The notes beneath the pieces were generated by a model. The model did not search any database. It was not told the DNA's origin and worked only from the letters and a program-made list of their open reading frames with translations. A stretch of DNA of 64,000 nt, from NCBI GenBank assembly GCA_035384565.1, contig DAOOIT010000007.1, positions 68,882 to 132,881 on the forward strand, read 5' to 3'. This stretch comes from Planctomycetota bacterium (GTDB lineage: Bacteria; Planctomycetota; PUPC01; DSUN01). Below, in pieces: positions 7,598-16,167 of this stretch; position 1 is the stretch's first letter; every line of letters starts with the position of its first letter. The position numbers were made by a program, and so were the translations under genes.

Positions 7598-8539
7598 ATG
7601 CGTTCGTTTGCGGAAGTCATGGAAGCCGTGCGCGAGTATCCCGTGAAGGACCTCGCCGTGGCCGCCGCCGAGGACCACACCGTGCTGGAGGCCGTCGCCG
7701 AGGCCATGCGGATGAAAATGGTCCGGGCGATCCTCGTCGGGAACGAGATGGCGATCCACAAGACGGCCGAGGAGCACGGCATCAACCTCGGCGAGGCCAA
7801 GATCATCCACGAGCGCGACCCCATCCGCGCCGCGGCCACGGCCACGGCCATGGTCAGCGCACATGAGGCCGACATCCTGATGAAGGGCTACATCCACACC
7901 GACGACTTCCTGCGCGCCGTGCTCGACAAGGAGCGGGGCCTGCGGGCCCACTCGGTGATGAGCCACGTCTACATCATCGAGCACCCGCGCCGCGAGCAGT
8001 TCCTGTTCCTCTCCGATGGAGCCATGAACATCGCGCCCGACCTCGAGCGCAAGGCCGACATCATCCTCAACGCCGTCCACACCGCCCACGCCTTCGGCAT
8101 CGAGGAACCCAAGGTCGCCGTCCTCGCCGCCATCGAGCTGGTCAACCCCGCCATGCAGGCCACCGTGGACGCCGCGACGCTGCACATCATGGCCGAGCGC
8201 CGCCAGTTCTCGCCCAAGTGCGTGATTGACGGGCCGTTCGGCTTCGACAATGCCATAGACGAGCGCGCGGCTCAGCACAAGAAGATCGGGGGGCCGGTCG
8301 CCGGCAAAGCTGACGTCTTGATCGTGCCCGACATCGAGGCGGGCAACATCCTCGCCAAGTCGCTGGTCTATCTCGGCGGGCTCACCGTGGCCGGCGTGAT
8401 CGTGGGCGCCAAGGCCCCCATCGTGCTCACCTCGCGGGCCGACCTCGCCCCCGCCAAGCTCGCCAGCATCGCTTGCGCCGTCTACATGGCCGGCGTCATC
8501 CGCGAGTTGCGCCTCAAGGTCGGAAAGGTACACTACTGA
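7598..8539 (+). CDS. Phosphate acetyl/butyryltransferase family protein
   Basis: A 313-aa PTA_PTB-fold acyltransferase that exchanges the CoA of an acyl-CoA for phosphate. Diagnostic stretches include 'EADILMKGYIHTDDFLRAVL', SDGAMNIAPDLERKADIILN, VIDGPFGFDNAIDE and 'ADVLIVPDIEAGNILAKSL'. ATG 7598 follows AGGAGG (7585-7590) with a 7-nt gap, so I prefer it to TTG 7580. It runs straight into the next gene (1-bp gap), a TIM-barrel isomerase. A second member is fused to a kinase at 43320. Substrate chain length cannot be told by eye. Confidence 0.85.
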   Translation: MRSFAEVMEAVREYPVKDLAVAAAEDHTVLEAVAEAMRMKMVRAILVGNEMAIHKTAEEHGINLGEAKIIHERDPIRAAATATAMVSAHEADILMKGYIHTDDFLRAVLDKERGLRAHSVMSHVYIIEHPRREQFLFLSDGAMNIAPDLERKADIILNAVHTAHAFGIEEPKVAVLAAIELVNPAMQATVDAATLHIMAERRQFSPKCVIDGPFGFDNAIDERAAQHKKIGGPVAGKADVLIVPDIEAGNILAKSLVYLGGLTVAGVIVGAKAPIVLTSRADLAPAKLASIACAVYMAGVIRELRLKVGKVHY

Positions 8540-8540
8540 G

Positions 8541-9377
8541 ATGAAACTCTCCGCCTCGCTCCAACCTCACAAAGGCGAGAGCTGGCCCGCCTTCGCGCTC
8601 CGTGCGGCCGGCCTCGGGTTCCAGGGCGTCGCGCTCCCGTTCAACCCGGCCTGGACCGATGCCGATCTCCTCGGCATCCGCCAGGCCCTGGACGAGCAGC
8701 AGGTCGAGGTGGTCGAACTGACGGCCCACTGCAACTTCCTCACGCCGTCGGAAGATGAGGTGCGCCGCAGCTTCGATGCGCTGACCCGGGCGATGGAAGC
8801 GGGAGCCTTGCTCAACTGCGACCACGTGGTCACCCACGTAGGCTCGCGCAGCCCCGACCCCCGCCAGCCCCTCGCCCCCCACCCCGAGAACTGGGCCGAT
8901 GCCACCTGGGACCTCCTCATCCGTCGCATCTGGGCGTTGCTCGATGGCGTCGAGGACGTGGGAGTCCGCCTCTGCTTCGAGCCGTGCGCCACCACCACGC
9001 TCAACTCGCTCGACAGCCTGGCGGCCCTGGTGGCCGATGTCGCCACGGTGAGTGTTCGCATCGCCCTCGACCCTGCGGCCATCTTCAATGCCGAGGCGGC
9101 GGTGCGGCCCAAAGAGGCCCTGGCCGAGATCTTCGCCACCCTCGCCGACGCCATCGCCATCGCCCGCGCCACCGACGTGCGGCTCGCCGCGGGGGCTGAC
9201 GAGCCGCTTCTCGAGCGCGTCCCCCTCGGCCAAGGGGCGCTCGACTACACAACATACCTCAAGCTCCTCAACGCTCTGGAACTTGACACGCCCCTGATCG
9301 TGCCGCCTCAGGAGGACGATGCGGCGTACCGCAGGGCGCACGATTTCCTGGCCACGGCGGCACAGGGCGCGCGGTGA
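8541..9377 (+). CDS. Xylose isomerase-like TIM-barrel protein (sugar isomerase/epimerase family)
   Basis: A 278-aa protein of the AP-endonuclease-2/xylose isomerase-like TIM-barrel superfamily. Recognisable pieces are the first strand MKLSASLQPHKGESWPAFAL, the 'VELTAHCNFLTPSEDEV' and DHVVTHVGSRSPDPRQPL strands, and RLCFEPCATTTLNSLDSL, where a metal-binding Glu is expected. Members isomerise or epimerise sugars and inositols. It is translationally coupled to the phosphate acyltransferase upstream (stop and ATG separated by one base), which suggests a shared pathway, but no specific substrate can be assigned. Confidence 0.7.
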   Translation: MKLSASLQPHKGESWPAFALRAAGLGFQGVALPFNPAWTDADLLGIRQALDEQQVEVVELTAHCNFLTPSEDEVRRSFDALTRAMEAGALLNCDHVVTHVGSRSPDPRQPLAPHPENWADATWDLLIRRIWALLDGVEDVGVRLCFEPCATTTLNSLDSLAALVADVATVSVRIALDPAAIFNAEAAVRPKEALAEIFATLADAIAIARATDVRLAAGADEPLLERVPLGQGALDYTTYLKLLNALELDTPLIVPPQEDDAAYRRAHDFLATAAQGAR

Positions 9378-9450
9378 CAGGGGCGGCACCGGCCTCGATG
9401 GGATCTTGGGCGGCAGCTCACGCGCCGGCTGTGCGCTTGCGGGGGAGGAC

Positions 9451-9505
9451 TGGATGAATGGATGTCGGGCAATCACCCATCCATTCATCCACCCATCCAA
9501 CCATA
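9451..9505. repeat. Period-8 repeat hairpin, copy 1
   Basis: Units of the GGATGAAT type on the left (about 9451-9464) face ATCCATTCATCC units on the right (about 9477-9500). It sits between convergent genes and may serve as a two-way terminator. Other copies are at 31025 and 31973. Confidence 0.65.
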
Positions 9506-9508
9506 CGC

Positions 9509-9859
9509 TCAGCCCGTGCACGTCTTCGGCATCGGCACAAGGCACAGCAGCGTGAGCGGCTCCACGCCCGTGTTGCCGAAATGATGCTCCTCGTTGGGCG
9601 GCACAAAGACCACCGTTCCGGGCGACAGGGGCGTGGCGCCGTCCGGCCCCACCGCCTCTCCCTCGCCAGTCAGCACGAACACCTCGTGCTCCCACGGGTG
9701 CGCGTGGTGCGGCGTGTGGCCGTCGGGCGCGATCTCGAAGTGCCGCATCGCGAAGTTCGCCGCGCCGTCGCCTTCGGCGATGATCCAGCGGATCTTCACG
9801 CCCCGGGCGCCTTCCTCCACCTCCTGGGCCGCCACGTTCGTGTAGTGTTTCACCTTCAT
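9509..9859 (-). CDS. Cupin-domain protein
   Basis: A small single-cupin protein of 116 aa. Motif 1 shows the metal site H52-x-H54 with E59 in HHAHPWEHEVFVLTGEG; motif 2 supplies H93 in PPNEEHHFGN. Small cupins bind a divalent metal and act as sugar isomerases, dioxygenases or sensors. The start ATG 9859 overlaps the stop of the aminotransferase upstream by 4 bp (ATGA), so the two are co-translated. Function beyond the fold is not assigned. Confidence 0.85.
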   Translation of the reverse strand: MKVKHYTNVAAQEVEEGARGVKIRWIIAEGDGAANFAMRHFEIAPDGHTPHHAHPWEHEVFVLTGEGEAVGPDGATPLSPGTVVFVPPNEEHHFGNTGVEPLTLLCLVPMPKTCTG

Positions 9860-11028
9860 CGCGCGTCCTTTCGTCTCGCAAGAAACGCCGCCAGCCGGTC
9901 GAGCGCGGGCGCGAGGATGCTCTCCTCGACCGCGAAACACAGGCGCACGTGGCCCTCGCCGCCCGCGCCGAAGGCACAGCCGGGCGCCAGGCCCACCCCC
10001 CTATCGAGAAGGAGGCGGCGGCAGAAGTCGAACGAGTCGGTCAGGCCCTCGATGCGCGGGAACACATAGAACGCTCCCGCGGGCCGCGCGAGTTCCACGC
10101 GCGGGCAGTGGCCGAGGCGCTCGCACGCCAGGTCGCGCAACGCGCGATAGCGCATCTGCATCTCGCGCACGAATGCCTCGCCCTTGGTGATCGCCGCAAG
10201 GGCTGCCCGCTGCGAGGGCGCGGGGGCATGGCTCACCACGAACTCCTGGAGCTTCGTCATCTGCTCCACGATCTGCTGCGGGCCGAGGGCATAGCCCACG
10301 CGCCAGCCCGTCATGCTGTAGGCCTTCGACAGGCTGTTCAGCAGCATCAGGTGCTCGCGCAGCCGTCCCAGGCGACGCACCGGCGCCACGGGGCCGTCGA
10401 ACACGATCCGCTCGTACACCTGGTCGAGGATCAGGCACACGCCACGCGCGGCGGCCAGATCGGCCAGGAACGCCTCTTCGGCCCCCGACATCACCCAGCC
10501 GGTCGGGTTCGACGGGCTGTTGACGAAGAGCACGCGCACCGACGGGTCCAGCGCGGCCGCCAGGGCGTCGTGGTTCACGCGAAACGCGCCGTCGTTCTCG
10601 ACCAGCGGCACCTCGACGGGCGTCGCGCCGAGCATCTGCACAATGGCCGCCACGTTCGGCCAGCAGGGCGACAGAATCACCGCCTTCGAGCCGGGCTCGA
10701 GGGTCGCCGCGAAGGCCAGGAACAGCGCCTCCACGCCGCCCGCGGTCACCACCACCTCGCCGTCGGGGTCGTAGTCGAAGCCGTGGAGGCGGCGGGTCTG
10801 CGCCGCGATGGCCTGGCGCAGGTCGAGATAGCCTGCGTTGAGGGTGTAGAACGTATGCCCCTCGTCAATCGCCTGCTTGGCGGCCTCCTTGATGAAGGCC
10901 GGCGTGGGCACGTTCGATTCGCCGAAGTACAGGCGCAGGGGATTGGCCACCTGCGTGGCCAGGTCCGACAGCTCGCGGATGCGGCTGCGCGGCACCGAGG
11001 CCGCGTGCCGCGAGGGGAACTCGTGCAC
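9856..11028 (-). CDS. Pyridoxal-phosphate aminotransferase, class I/II
   Basis: Fold-type I aminotransferase of 390 aa. The PLP Schiff-base lysine is K235 in 'LNSLSKAYSMTGWRVGYALG', with N174 in NSPSNPTGW and D202/Y205 in LDQVYE as cofactor contacts; an Arg near the C-terminus (GHVRLCFA) would bind the substrate carboxylate. I choose GTG 11028 because AGGAG lies 6 nt upstream; the frame extends further upstream to 11085 without a ribosome site. It forms an operon with the cupin gene, with promoter 11057-11085. Substrate is not predictable; aspartate/aromatic-type enzymes are closest in look. Confidence 0.88.
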   Translation of the reverse strand: MHEFPSRHAASVPRSRIRELSDLATQVANPLRLYFGESNVPTPAFIKEAAKQAIDEGHTFYTLNAGYLDLRQAIAAQTRRLHGFDYDPDGEVVVTAGGVEALFLAFAATLEPGSKAVILSPCWPNVAAIVQMLGATPVEVPLVENDGAFRVNHDALAAALDPSVRVLFVNSPSNPTGWVMSGAEEAFLADLAAARGVCLILDQVYERIVFDGPVAPVRRLGRLREHLMLLNSLSKAYSMTGWRVGYALGPQQIVEQMTKLQEFVVSHAPAPSQRAALAAITKGEAFVREMQMRYRALRDLACERLGHCPRVELARPAGAFYVFPRIEGLTDSFDFCRRLLLDRGVGLAPGCAFGAGGEGHVRLCFAVEESILAPALDRLAAFLARRKDAR

Positions 11029-11056
11029 CGGCTGCTCCTCTCTGTTTCCTCCTCCG

Positions 11057-11085
11057 ATGATAGTGGCAAATGCCCACGGGGTCAA
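11057..11085 (-). promoter_or_regulatory. Promoter of the aminotransferase-cupin operon
   Basis: Minus strand TTGACC, 17-bp spacer, TATCAT. It lies back-to-back with the plus-strand promoter at 11102. Confidence 0.5.
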
Positions 11086-11101
11086 CCCGCCTGACGCCTG
11101 G

Positions 11102-11130
11102 TTGAAACCCCTTGGCGTTGCCCATATACT
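11102..11130 (+). promoter_or_regulatory. Promoter of the amidohydrolase gene
   Basis: TTGAAA, 17-bp spacer, TATACT, followed by the ATG at 11169. Confidence 0.55.
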
Positions 11131-11168
11131 GCCTCACGGGGAGGAGCACTGAGAGCGAGGACGACGCG

Positions 11169-12005
11169 ATGATTGACATCCACACCCACATCGGCAAGGT
11201 CTGGCGTGGGCGGCCCTGGCTCACCGCAGGCAAACTGGTGCGCTGGATGGACCGCCACGGGATCGAGAAGGCGGTCGTCCATTCCATCGAGAATCCCGAG
11301 GAACTGCACTACTACGTGCCCACACCCTACGTGCTCAAAGCCTGCCGCCGCTTCCCCGACCGCCTGTTGCCTTTCTGCAACGTGGATCCCCGCATCGAGA
11401 ACTCCAGCCCCAAGACCGACTTCTACTCGCTCATCAAGGACTACGTGGACCAAGGGGCGCGCGGCTTCGGCGAGTCGCTCTCGGGCCTGCCCGTGGACGA
11501 CCCGCGGCTCGTGGCCATCTACACGGCGTGCGGCCGCCTGGGCCTGGCGGTGACACTGCACATGGACAACCTCCGCGGCACCGACGCCCTCGGTCTGCCC
11601 GGCCTCCGCCGCGTGCTGGCCGCGTGCCCCGACACGGTGTTCTTCGCCCACGCGCCCCACTGGTGGGCCGAGATCAGCGCCGACGTGCGCGAGGAGGACC
11701 GCGGCGGCTACCCCAAGCGCCCCGTGGTCCCCGGCGGCGCTGTCGAGCAGGTTTTCGATGCCTTCCCCAACATCTACGGCGACCTGTCGGCCTTCTCAGG
11801 CTACAACGCCATCACCCGCGACCCCGAGTTCGGCCGCGGCTTCCTCGAGCGCTGGAGCCACCGCCTCTGCTTCGCCACCGACTACCTGCGGCCCGGCCAG
11901 GATTGTCCGATCATCCGCCACATCCGCGAGGTGGACATCAGCCGCAAGGCCCGCCGCCGCATCACCCGCGACAACGCCCGACGGGTTCTGAGGCTGAAGG
12001 GATGA
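11169..12005 (+). CDS. Amidohydrolase-2 family metal-dependent hydrolase
   Basis: A 278-aa TIM-barrel amidohydrolase. The N-terminal MIDIHTHIG gives the HxH metal pair. Later landmarks are VTLHMDN, the FFAHAPHWW strand with another candidate metal histidine, and ATDYLRPGQD with the family aspartate. Members hydrolyse or decarboxylate small ring acids and lactones. ATG 11169 is preferred (GAGGA ~8 nt upstream, HxH at the very N-terminus) over a more upstream ATG at 11112 that would lie before the predicted promoter -10. The next gene is an exported PL10 lyase on the same strand. Confidence 0.8.
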   Translation: MIDIHTHIGKVWRGRPWLTAGKLVRWMDRHGIEKAVVHSIENPEELHYYVPTPYVLKACRRFPDRLLPFCNVDPRIENSSPKTDFYSLIKDYVDQGARGFGESLSGLPVDDPRLVAIYTACGRLGLAVTLHMDNLRGTDALGLPGLRRVLAACPDTVFFAHAPHWWAEISADVREEDRGGYPKRPVVPGGAVEQVFDAFPNIYGDLSAFSGYNAITRDPEFGRGFLERWSHRLCFATDYLRPGQDCPIIRHIREVDISRKARRRITRDNARRVLRLKG

Positions 12006-12013
12006 GGCATCGA

Positions 12014-12050
12014 GGGAGGAAGCCCTTTCTGGCAGAACGGGCTCCCTCCC
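12014..12050 (+). terminator. Hairpin after the amidohydrolase gene
   Basis: GGGAGGAAGCCC and GGGCTCCCTCCC pair with one mismatch around a 13-nt loop, 9 bp after the stop codon. There is no clear T-tract. Confidence 0.4.
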
Positions 12051-12093
12051 CCACGCCCTCTGCATCCCAAAGACTTATAGACTGGAGAAGCCG

Positions 12094-13536
12094 ATGCTGC
12101 TGACCAGGCGAGCAGCCGCCCTTGGGTTCCTGATGTCACTCGGCCCCTCACCCTATGCAGCGGATGGTTCGCAGGAATTGCGTGACCACGCGCTCGCCGG
12201 GATGAAGCGAGCAACAGAGTTCTTCACGCGGGAGGTGGCCTGCCACGGCGGCTACCTGTGGCGCTACTCGGAAGACCTGAAGCAGCGCGAAGGCGAGGGC
12301 ACCGCCACCGAGACCCAGGTGTGGGTGCAGCCGCCCGGCACCCCCGCCGTGGGCCTGGCCTTCGTGCGTGCCTACCAGGCCACCGGCGACAAGCAATTCC
12401 TCGACGCCGCCCTCGCCGCCGCCCACGCGCTCGTCTTCGGCCAGATGCGGTCGGGCGGATGGCAGTATCTGATTGACTTCAGCGAGGCCGGCGCGAAGCG
12501 CTTCGCCTACCGCCACCTGCCGGAGCCGAAGTCCAAGGGCGTTCGCACCCACTCAGTCCTCGACGACAACACGACCCAGGCCGCCCTCCGCCTCCTGATG
12601 GCTGTGGATGAGTTGGTGAAGGACGAGAGGGTGCACGAGGCGCTCGTCTACGGCCTCGACGCGTTGCTCAAGGCCCAGCTCCCAAAGGGCGGCTGGCCCC
12701 AGGTGTTCGGCCTGCCCGAGCCCGAGCAGCAATTCGCCCCCTATGTGAAGATCGAGCTGGATGGGACGCGCACGACGCTCCAGCGCCCCACCCGCTACTG
12801 GCACTACGCCACGTTCAACGATGGGGCGATCAACGACTGCATCGCCGTGTGCCTGGAGGCGCACGAGCGGACGAAGGAGGCGAAGTACCTCGACGCGGCG
12901 CGGCGCGCGGGCGACTTCATCCTTCTCTCGCAACTCAAGCCCCCGCAGGCCGGCTGGGCGCAGCAGTACACGCACGACCTCAAGCCCGAGTGGGCGCGCA
13001 AGTTCGAGCCGCCCGCCGCCTGCTCCGCCGTGGCCGTCCGCAACATCCGCTCCCTCATCGAGATCTGGCTCGCCACAGGCGACGCCAAGTACCTGGAGCC
13101 GATCCCCCCTGCGCTCGACTGGCTCGAGCGCTCGAAGCTCCCGGGCGAGAAGCCCCGCTGGGCGCGCTTCTACGAGCTGGGCACCAACCGCCCCCTCTAC
13201 TTCGTCAAGGACACCTACGAGCTGACCTATCGCGACGACAACCTGCCCACCCACTACAGCTTCCAGGGCGACTACGGCGTCGAGAGCGCCGTCCGCGCCT
13301 TCCGAGCCGCGAAGGAGAAAGGCCGCGAGGCCCTGCTGGCCGAGCGGGCCCGCAAGCCCGCCGCCTCCGAGCTTCAGGCCAGGGCGCGGACGATGGAGCC
13401 CCAGGTGCGCCGCGTGCTCGACGCGCTTGATGCCAGGGGGCGCTGGATCACCGACGGCTGGATCGAGTGCAAGGTCTTCATCGCCAACCTCGACGCGCTG
13501 TCCTCGTACCTCGCCGCCACGCGGCCGGCGCCGTGA
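12094..13536 (+). CDS. Exported pectate lyase, polysaccharide lyase family 10-like
   Basis: A 480-aa protein that would cleave polygalacturonate by beta-elimination. It starts with an export signal (MLLTRRAAALGFLMSLG...), followed by an alpha/alpha-toroid typical of PL10. Recognisable stretches are SVLDDNTTQAALRLLMAVDE, LLKAQLPKGGWPQVFGLP and HYATFNDGAINDCIAVCLEA. These aromatic and acidic segments build the cleft in PL10 structures. The URO-D-like gene 12 bp downstream is on the same strand and probably co-transcribed. Together with GH4 and the beta-helix protein it points to growth on plant or algal polysaccharides. Confidence 0.8.
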   Translation: MLLTRRAAALGFLMSLGPSPYAADGSQELRDHALAGMKRATEFFTREVACHGGYLWRYSEDLKQREGEGTATETQVWVQPPGTPAVGLAFVRAYQATGDKQFLDAALAAAHALVFGQMRSGGWQYLIDFSEAGAKRFAYRHLPEPKSKGVRTHSVLDDNTTQAALRLLMAVDELVKDERVHEALVYGLDALLKAQLPKGGWPQVFGLPEPEQQFAPYVKIELDGTRTTLQRPTRYWHYATFNDGAINDCIAVCLEAHERTKEAKYLDAARRAGDFILLSQLKPPQAGWAQQYTHDLKPEWARKFEPPAACSAVAVRNIRSLIEIWLATGDAKYLEPIPPALDWLERSKLPGEKPRWARFYELGTNRPLYFVKDTYELTYRDDNLPTHYSFQGDYGVESAVRAFRAAKEKGREALLAERARKPAASELQARARTMEPQVRRVLDALDARGRWITDGWIECKVFIANLDALSSYLAATRPAP

Positions 13537-13547
13537 AGGGCTCTGTC

Positions 13548-14696
13548 ATGCTCCCCAAGGAACGTGTCGCCGCCATCTTCGCGCACCGCCCGACCGATCG
13601 GGTGCCCCTCTACATGGGCAGCTTCTCGTCGCGGGTGGCCTCGGCCATCCTCGGCAGGCCGAGGGCGTGCGTCGGAGGGGGAGTCGTCCAGTTCTACGAG
13701 TCCGAGGCCCTGTGGAATGGGCCGGCCGCGCACGCCGAGTTCGTCGAGCGGGCATTCCAGGACGCGATGGACCTGCCGCGCGTGCTCGACCTGGACTATG
13801 TGCGTCCCTCGTACTGGCGGCTGGCCGAGCAGCCGACGCGGCGGATTGACGAGTTCACCTTCCTTTACGGCGACCCCGACGGCGCCTACCGCGTGATGCG
13901 GTTCGACCCCGAGACCGAGCTGTACCAGGTGGTTGACCAGCAGCCGCGCCGCGAGACGACGATGGAAGACATCGAGCGGCACGTGGCCGAGCTGGAGGCG
14001 AGCCTGGCCGGCTACACGCCTTCCGAATCCCTTGTGAAGGACTGGCAGCGGGCGATGGCCGTCCACGGCGGAACGCGAGCGGTCCACGCCTTCGGCATCG
14101 GGGTGGGCCTGCCCTATCAGGACGCCGCGTGGCTGATGGCGGTGACGCTACGCCCCGACCTGATCCGCCGCTACCTCGACGCCCAGGCCGAGCGGGCCTG
14201 CCGCAACGCCGAGCTGCTCGGCCGCGTGGGGGCGCGCTACGCCCACGGCGGCGGCGACTTCGCCGGCACCCACGGCCCCAACTACTCGCCCCGCGCGTTC
14301 CACGAACTGATGTTGCCCGCGCTCCAGAAGGTCTCCGACGCCTGCCACAGGCACGGCGTCTACCACATGTTCGCCAGCGACGGCAACCTGTGGCCCGTGG
14401 CCGACGACTTGTTCGGGGCGTCGGGCGTGGACGCCTTCTATGAGATTGACCTGCGGGCGGGCATGGACCTGCGGCGGCTCCGCGAGCGTTTCCCCCACCT
14501 TGCGCTGCTGGGTGGTATCAGCTCGCACACGGTCCATCGCGGCACGAAGCGCGACGTGGTGCGCGAGACTCGCGCCGCCCTCGACGCCGCGCGGGAGCTC
14601 GGCAGCATCATGGTCGGCTGTTCGAACCTGGTCGTCTGTCAGACCCCAATGGCGAACTTCTGGGCGATGATGGAGACGCTGCACGCCCGCCGCTGA
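13548..14696 (+). CDS. Uroporphyrinogen decarboxylase-like (MtaA/CmuA superfamily) protein, copy 1
   Basis: A 382-aa URO-D-fold TIM barrel beginning MLPKERVAAIFAHRPTDRVP, the usual opening of this superfamily. It includes cobamide-dependent methyltransferases (MtaA, CmuA) as well as HemE. The H-x-C-G zinc motif of the methyltransferases is absent: the equivalent stretch reads VYHMFASDGNLWP. So a standard zinc-thiolate methyltransfer is unlikely here. ATG 13548 has GAAGGG 7 nt upstream; a GTG at 13533 would overlap the PL10 stop (GTGA). No other heme genes are near. In planctomycetes and Verrucomicrobia such paralogues often lie among sugar genes; the role is unknown. Confidence 0.8.
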   Translation: MLPKERVAAIFAHRPTDRVPLYMGSFSSRVASAILGRPRACVGGGVVQFYESEALWNGPAAHAEFVERAFQDAMDLPRVLDLDYVRPSYWRLAEQPTRRIDEFTFLYGDPDGAYRVMRFDPETELYQVVDQQPRRETTMEDIERHVAELEASLAGYTPSESLVKDWQRAMAVHGGTRAVHAFGIGVGLPYQDAAWLMAVTLRPDLIRRYLDAQAERACRNAELLGRVGARYAHGGGDFAGTHGPNYSPRAFHELMLPALQKVSDACHRHGVYHMFASDGNLWPVADDLFGASGVDAFYEIDLRAGMDLRRLRERFPHLALLGGISSHTVHRGTKRDVVRETRAALDAARELGSIMVGCSNLVVCQTPMANFWAMMETLHARR

Positions 14697-14710
14697 AGGC
14701 GCCGCGCCCC

Positions 14711-16012
14711 CTACTCGAGATATCCCAGCAGGTGCTTCTCGGCCTCGAACAGGCGGTCGCACATCGTCCGGATCTCAGCCAGCGAGCACACGGCCGCCGT
14801 CAGCGGGTCCAGCATGCAGGCGTGGATGGCCTTCTCGCGGTCGCCCTCGAGCGCCGCCTGCACCGTGAGGTCCTGCACGACGATGTTCGACAGGTTGAGC
14901 GCGGCAAGCTGCGTGGGCAGTTCGCCGATGACGCACGGGTGCACGCCCTCGCGGTCGGCGAAGCAGGGCACCTCGACGACGCACTCGGGCGGCAGGTTGG
15001 TGATGATGCCGTCGTTCGCCACGTTGCCGTTGAAGCGGAAGGGCGCGCCGCTCTCGATGCCGTTCATGATGCCCGAGGCGTACTCGTGCGACGCCTTGAC
15101 CTCGATGGGCTTCTCGCCGCGCACCTGGGCGAGGAAGTCGGGATCCTGCCAGTCCCACCGCGAGCCGGTCACTTCCCTGGCGGGCCGCCGCTCCTTGAGG
15201 CCGAACGGCTCCCACAGCTCGCGGCGCTTGCGGAAGTAGGGCACGTATTCGGACATGTGGGTGGACGACTCGGTGACGAAGCAGCCGAACTGGCGGAGGA
15301 TCTCGAAGCGCACGGGGTCCTTGGCTCGAATCTCGGGGTTCTCCGCCGCCTCGAAGAGCAGCGGGTAGGCGTCCGCATCGTTCCATTCGAGCTGGAGGAA
15401 CCAGGCCATGTGGTTGATGCCGGCCACCCAGAAGCGCATCTCGCCAAAAGGCTTGTTGATGTAGCGGGCGAGTTGCTCGCTCGTGCCCTGCACGCTGTGG
15501 CAGAGGCCCACGACCTCGATGCCCGTGGCTTCGTTCATCGCCCAGCAGAGCATGGCCATGGGATTCGTGTAGTTGATGAGCAGCGCGTCGGGGCACAGCT
15601 CTTCCATGTCGCGGCAGATGCGCAGCATCTCGGGCGCCGTGCGCAGCGTGCGGAACACGCCGCCCACGCCCACCGTGTCGGCCACCGACTGCTCGACGCC
15701 GTATTCGGCGGGGATCATCACTTCGTCGTAATAGGGCGAGCCGGCGTAGGCGCGGCCGCCGACGGCGATGGCCACGACCACGTAGTCGGCGCCCGGCAGC
15801 ACCTCGCGGCGATCGGTCGCCCAGCGCACCTCCACGGGCGCCCCGAGCTGCCGCACGAGCGCCTGCACCCACTCGGCCACGTGGCGCGCGCTCTCCTCGT
15901 TGATGTCCACGAGCGCAATGCTGCCCGTGCGCAGCGCCTCGTGGGCCAGAATATCGAGGCTCAGCCGTTTGCCGAAGCCGCTCCCCGCGCCGATGATCAC
16001 GACGTTCGCCAT
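14711..16012 (-). CDS. Glycoside hydrolase family 4 (alpha-galactosidase/alpha-glucosidase type)
   Basis: A 433-aa cytoplasmic GH4 enzyme. GH4 works by NAD-dependent oxidation-elimination and needs Mn2+. The Rossmann NAD site is MANVVIIGAGSGFGKRLS at the N-terminus. Metal and catalytic positions are visible as the Cys in GLCHSVQGT, the His in AGINHMAWF, and NYTNPMAML. ATG 16012 has CAGGAG well spaced upstream. It is convergent with the URO-D-like gene (14 bp apart) and has its own promoter at 16048-16076. Whether it prefers galactosides, glucosides or glucuronides is open; the 'LCHSVQG' type is common in alpha-galactosidases. Confidence 0.88.
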   Translation of the reverse strand: MANVVIIGAGSGFGKRLSLDILAHEALRTGSIALVDINEESARHVAEWVQALVRQLGAPVEVRWATDRREVLPGADYVVVAIAVGGRAYAGSPYYDEVMIPAEYGVEQSVADTVGVGGVFRTLRTAPEMLRICRDMEELCPDALLINYTNPMAMLCWAMNEATGIEVVGLCHSVQGTSEQLARYINKPFGEMRFWVAGINHMAWFLQLEWNDADAYPLLFEAAENPEIRAKDPVRFEILRQFGCFVTESSTHMSEYVPYFRKRRELWEPFGLKERRPAREVTGSRWDWQDPDFLAQVRGEKPIEVKASHEYASGIMNGIESGAPFRFNGNVANDGIITNLPPECVVEVPCFADREGVHPCVIGELPTQLAALNLSNIVVQDLTVQAALEGDREKAIHACMLDPLTAAVCSLAEIRTMCDRLFEAEKHLLGYLE

Positions 16013-16047
16013 GCCGGTGCTCCTGGTGTTCCCCCCGATGCCGCCAG

Positions 16048-16076
16048 ACTCTAGCGACTCGCCCAATGCGAAGCAA
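16048..16076 (-). promoter_or_regulatory. Promoter of the GH4 gene
   Basis: Minus strand TTGCTT, 17-bp spacer, TAGAGT; divergent from the promoter at 16084. Confidence 0.45.
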
Positions 16077-16083
16077 GCCGCGC

Positions 16084-16111
16084 TTGACCCGTGAAACGGA
16101 ATCCGTATAGT
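16084..16111 (+). promoter_or_regulatory. Promoter of the DUF6655-like lipoprotein gene
   Basis: TTGACC, 16-bp spacer, TATAGT, with the ATG at 16168. Confidence 0.55.
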
Positions 16112-16167
16112 GTGCCGACGCCCGGACAGGGCGGGAACCTCGCCTCCCTCGCTTCGCAGGAGCCAGA

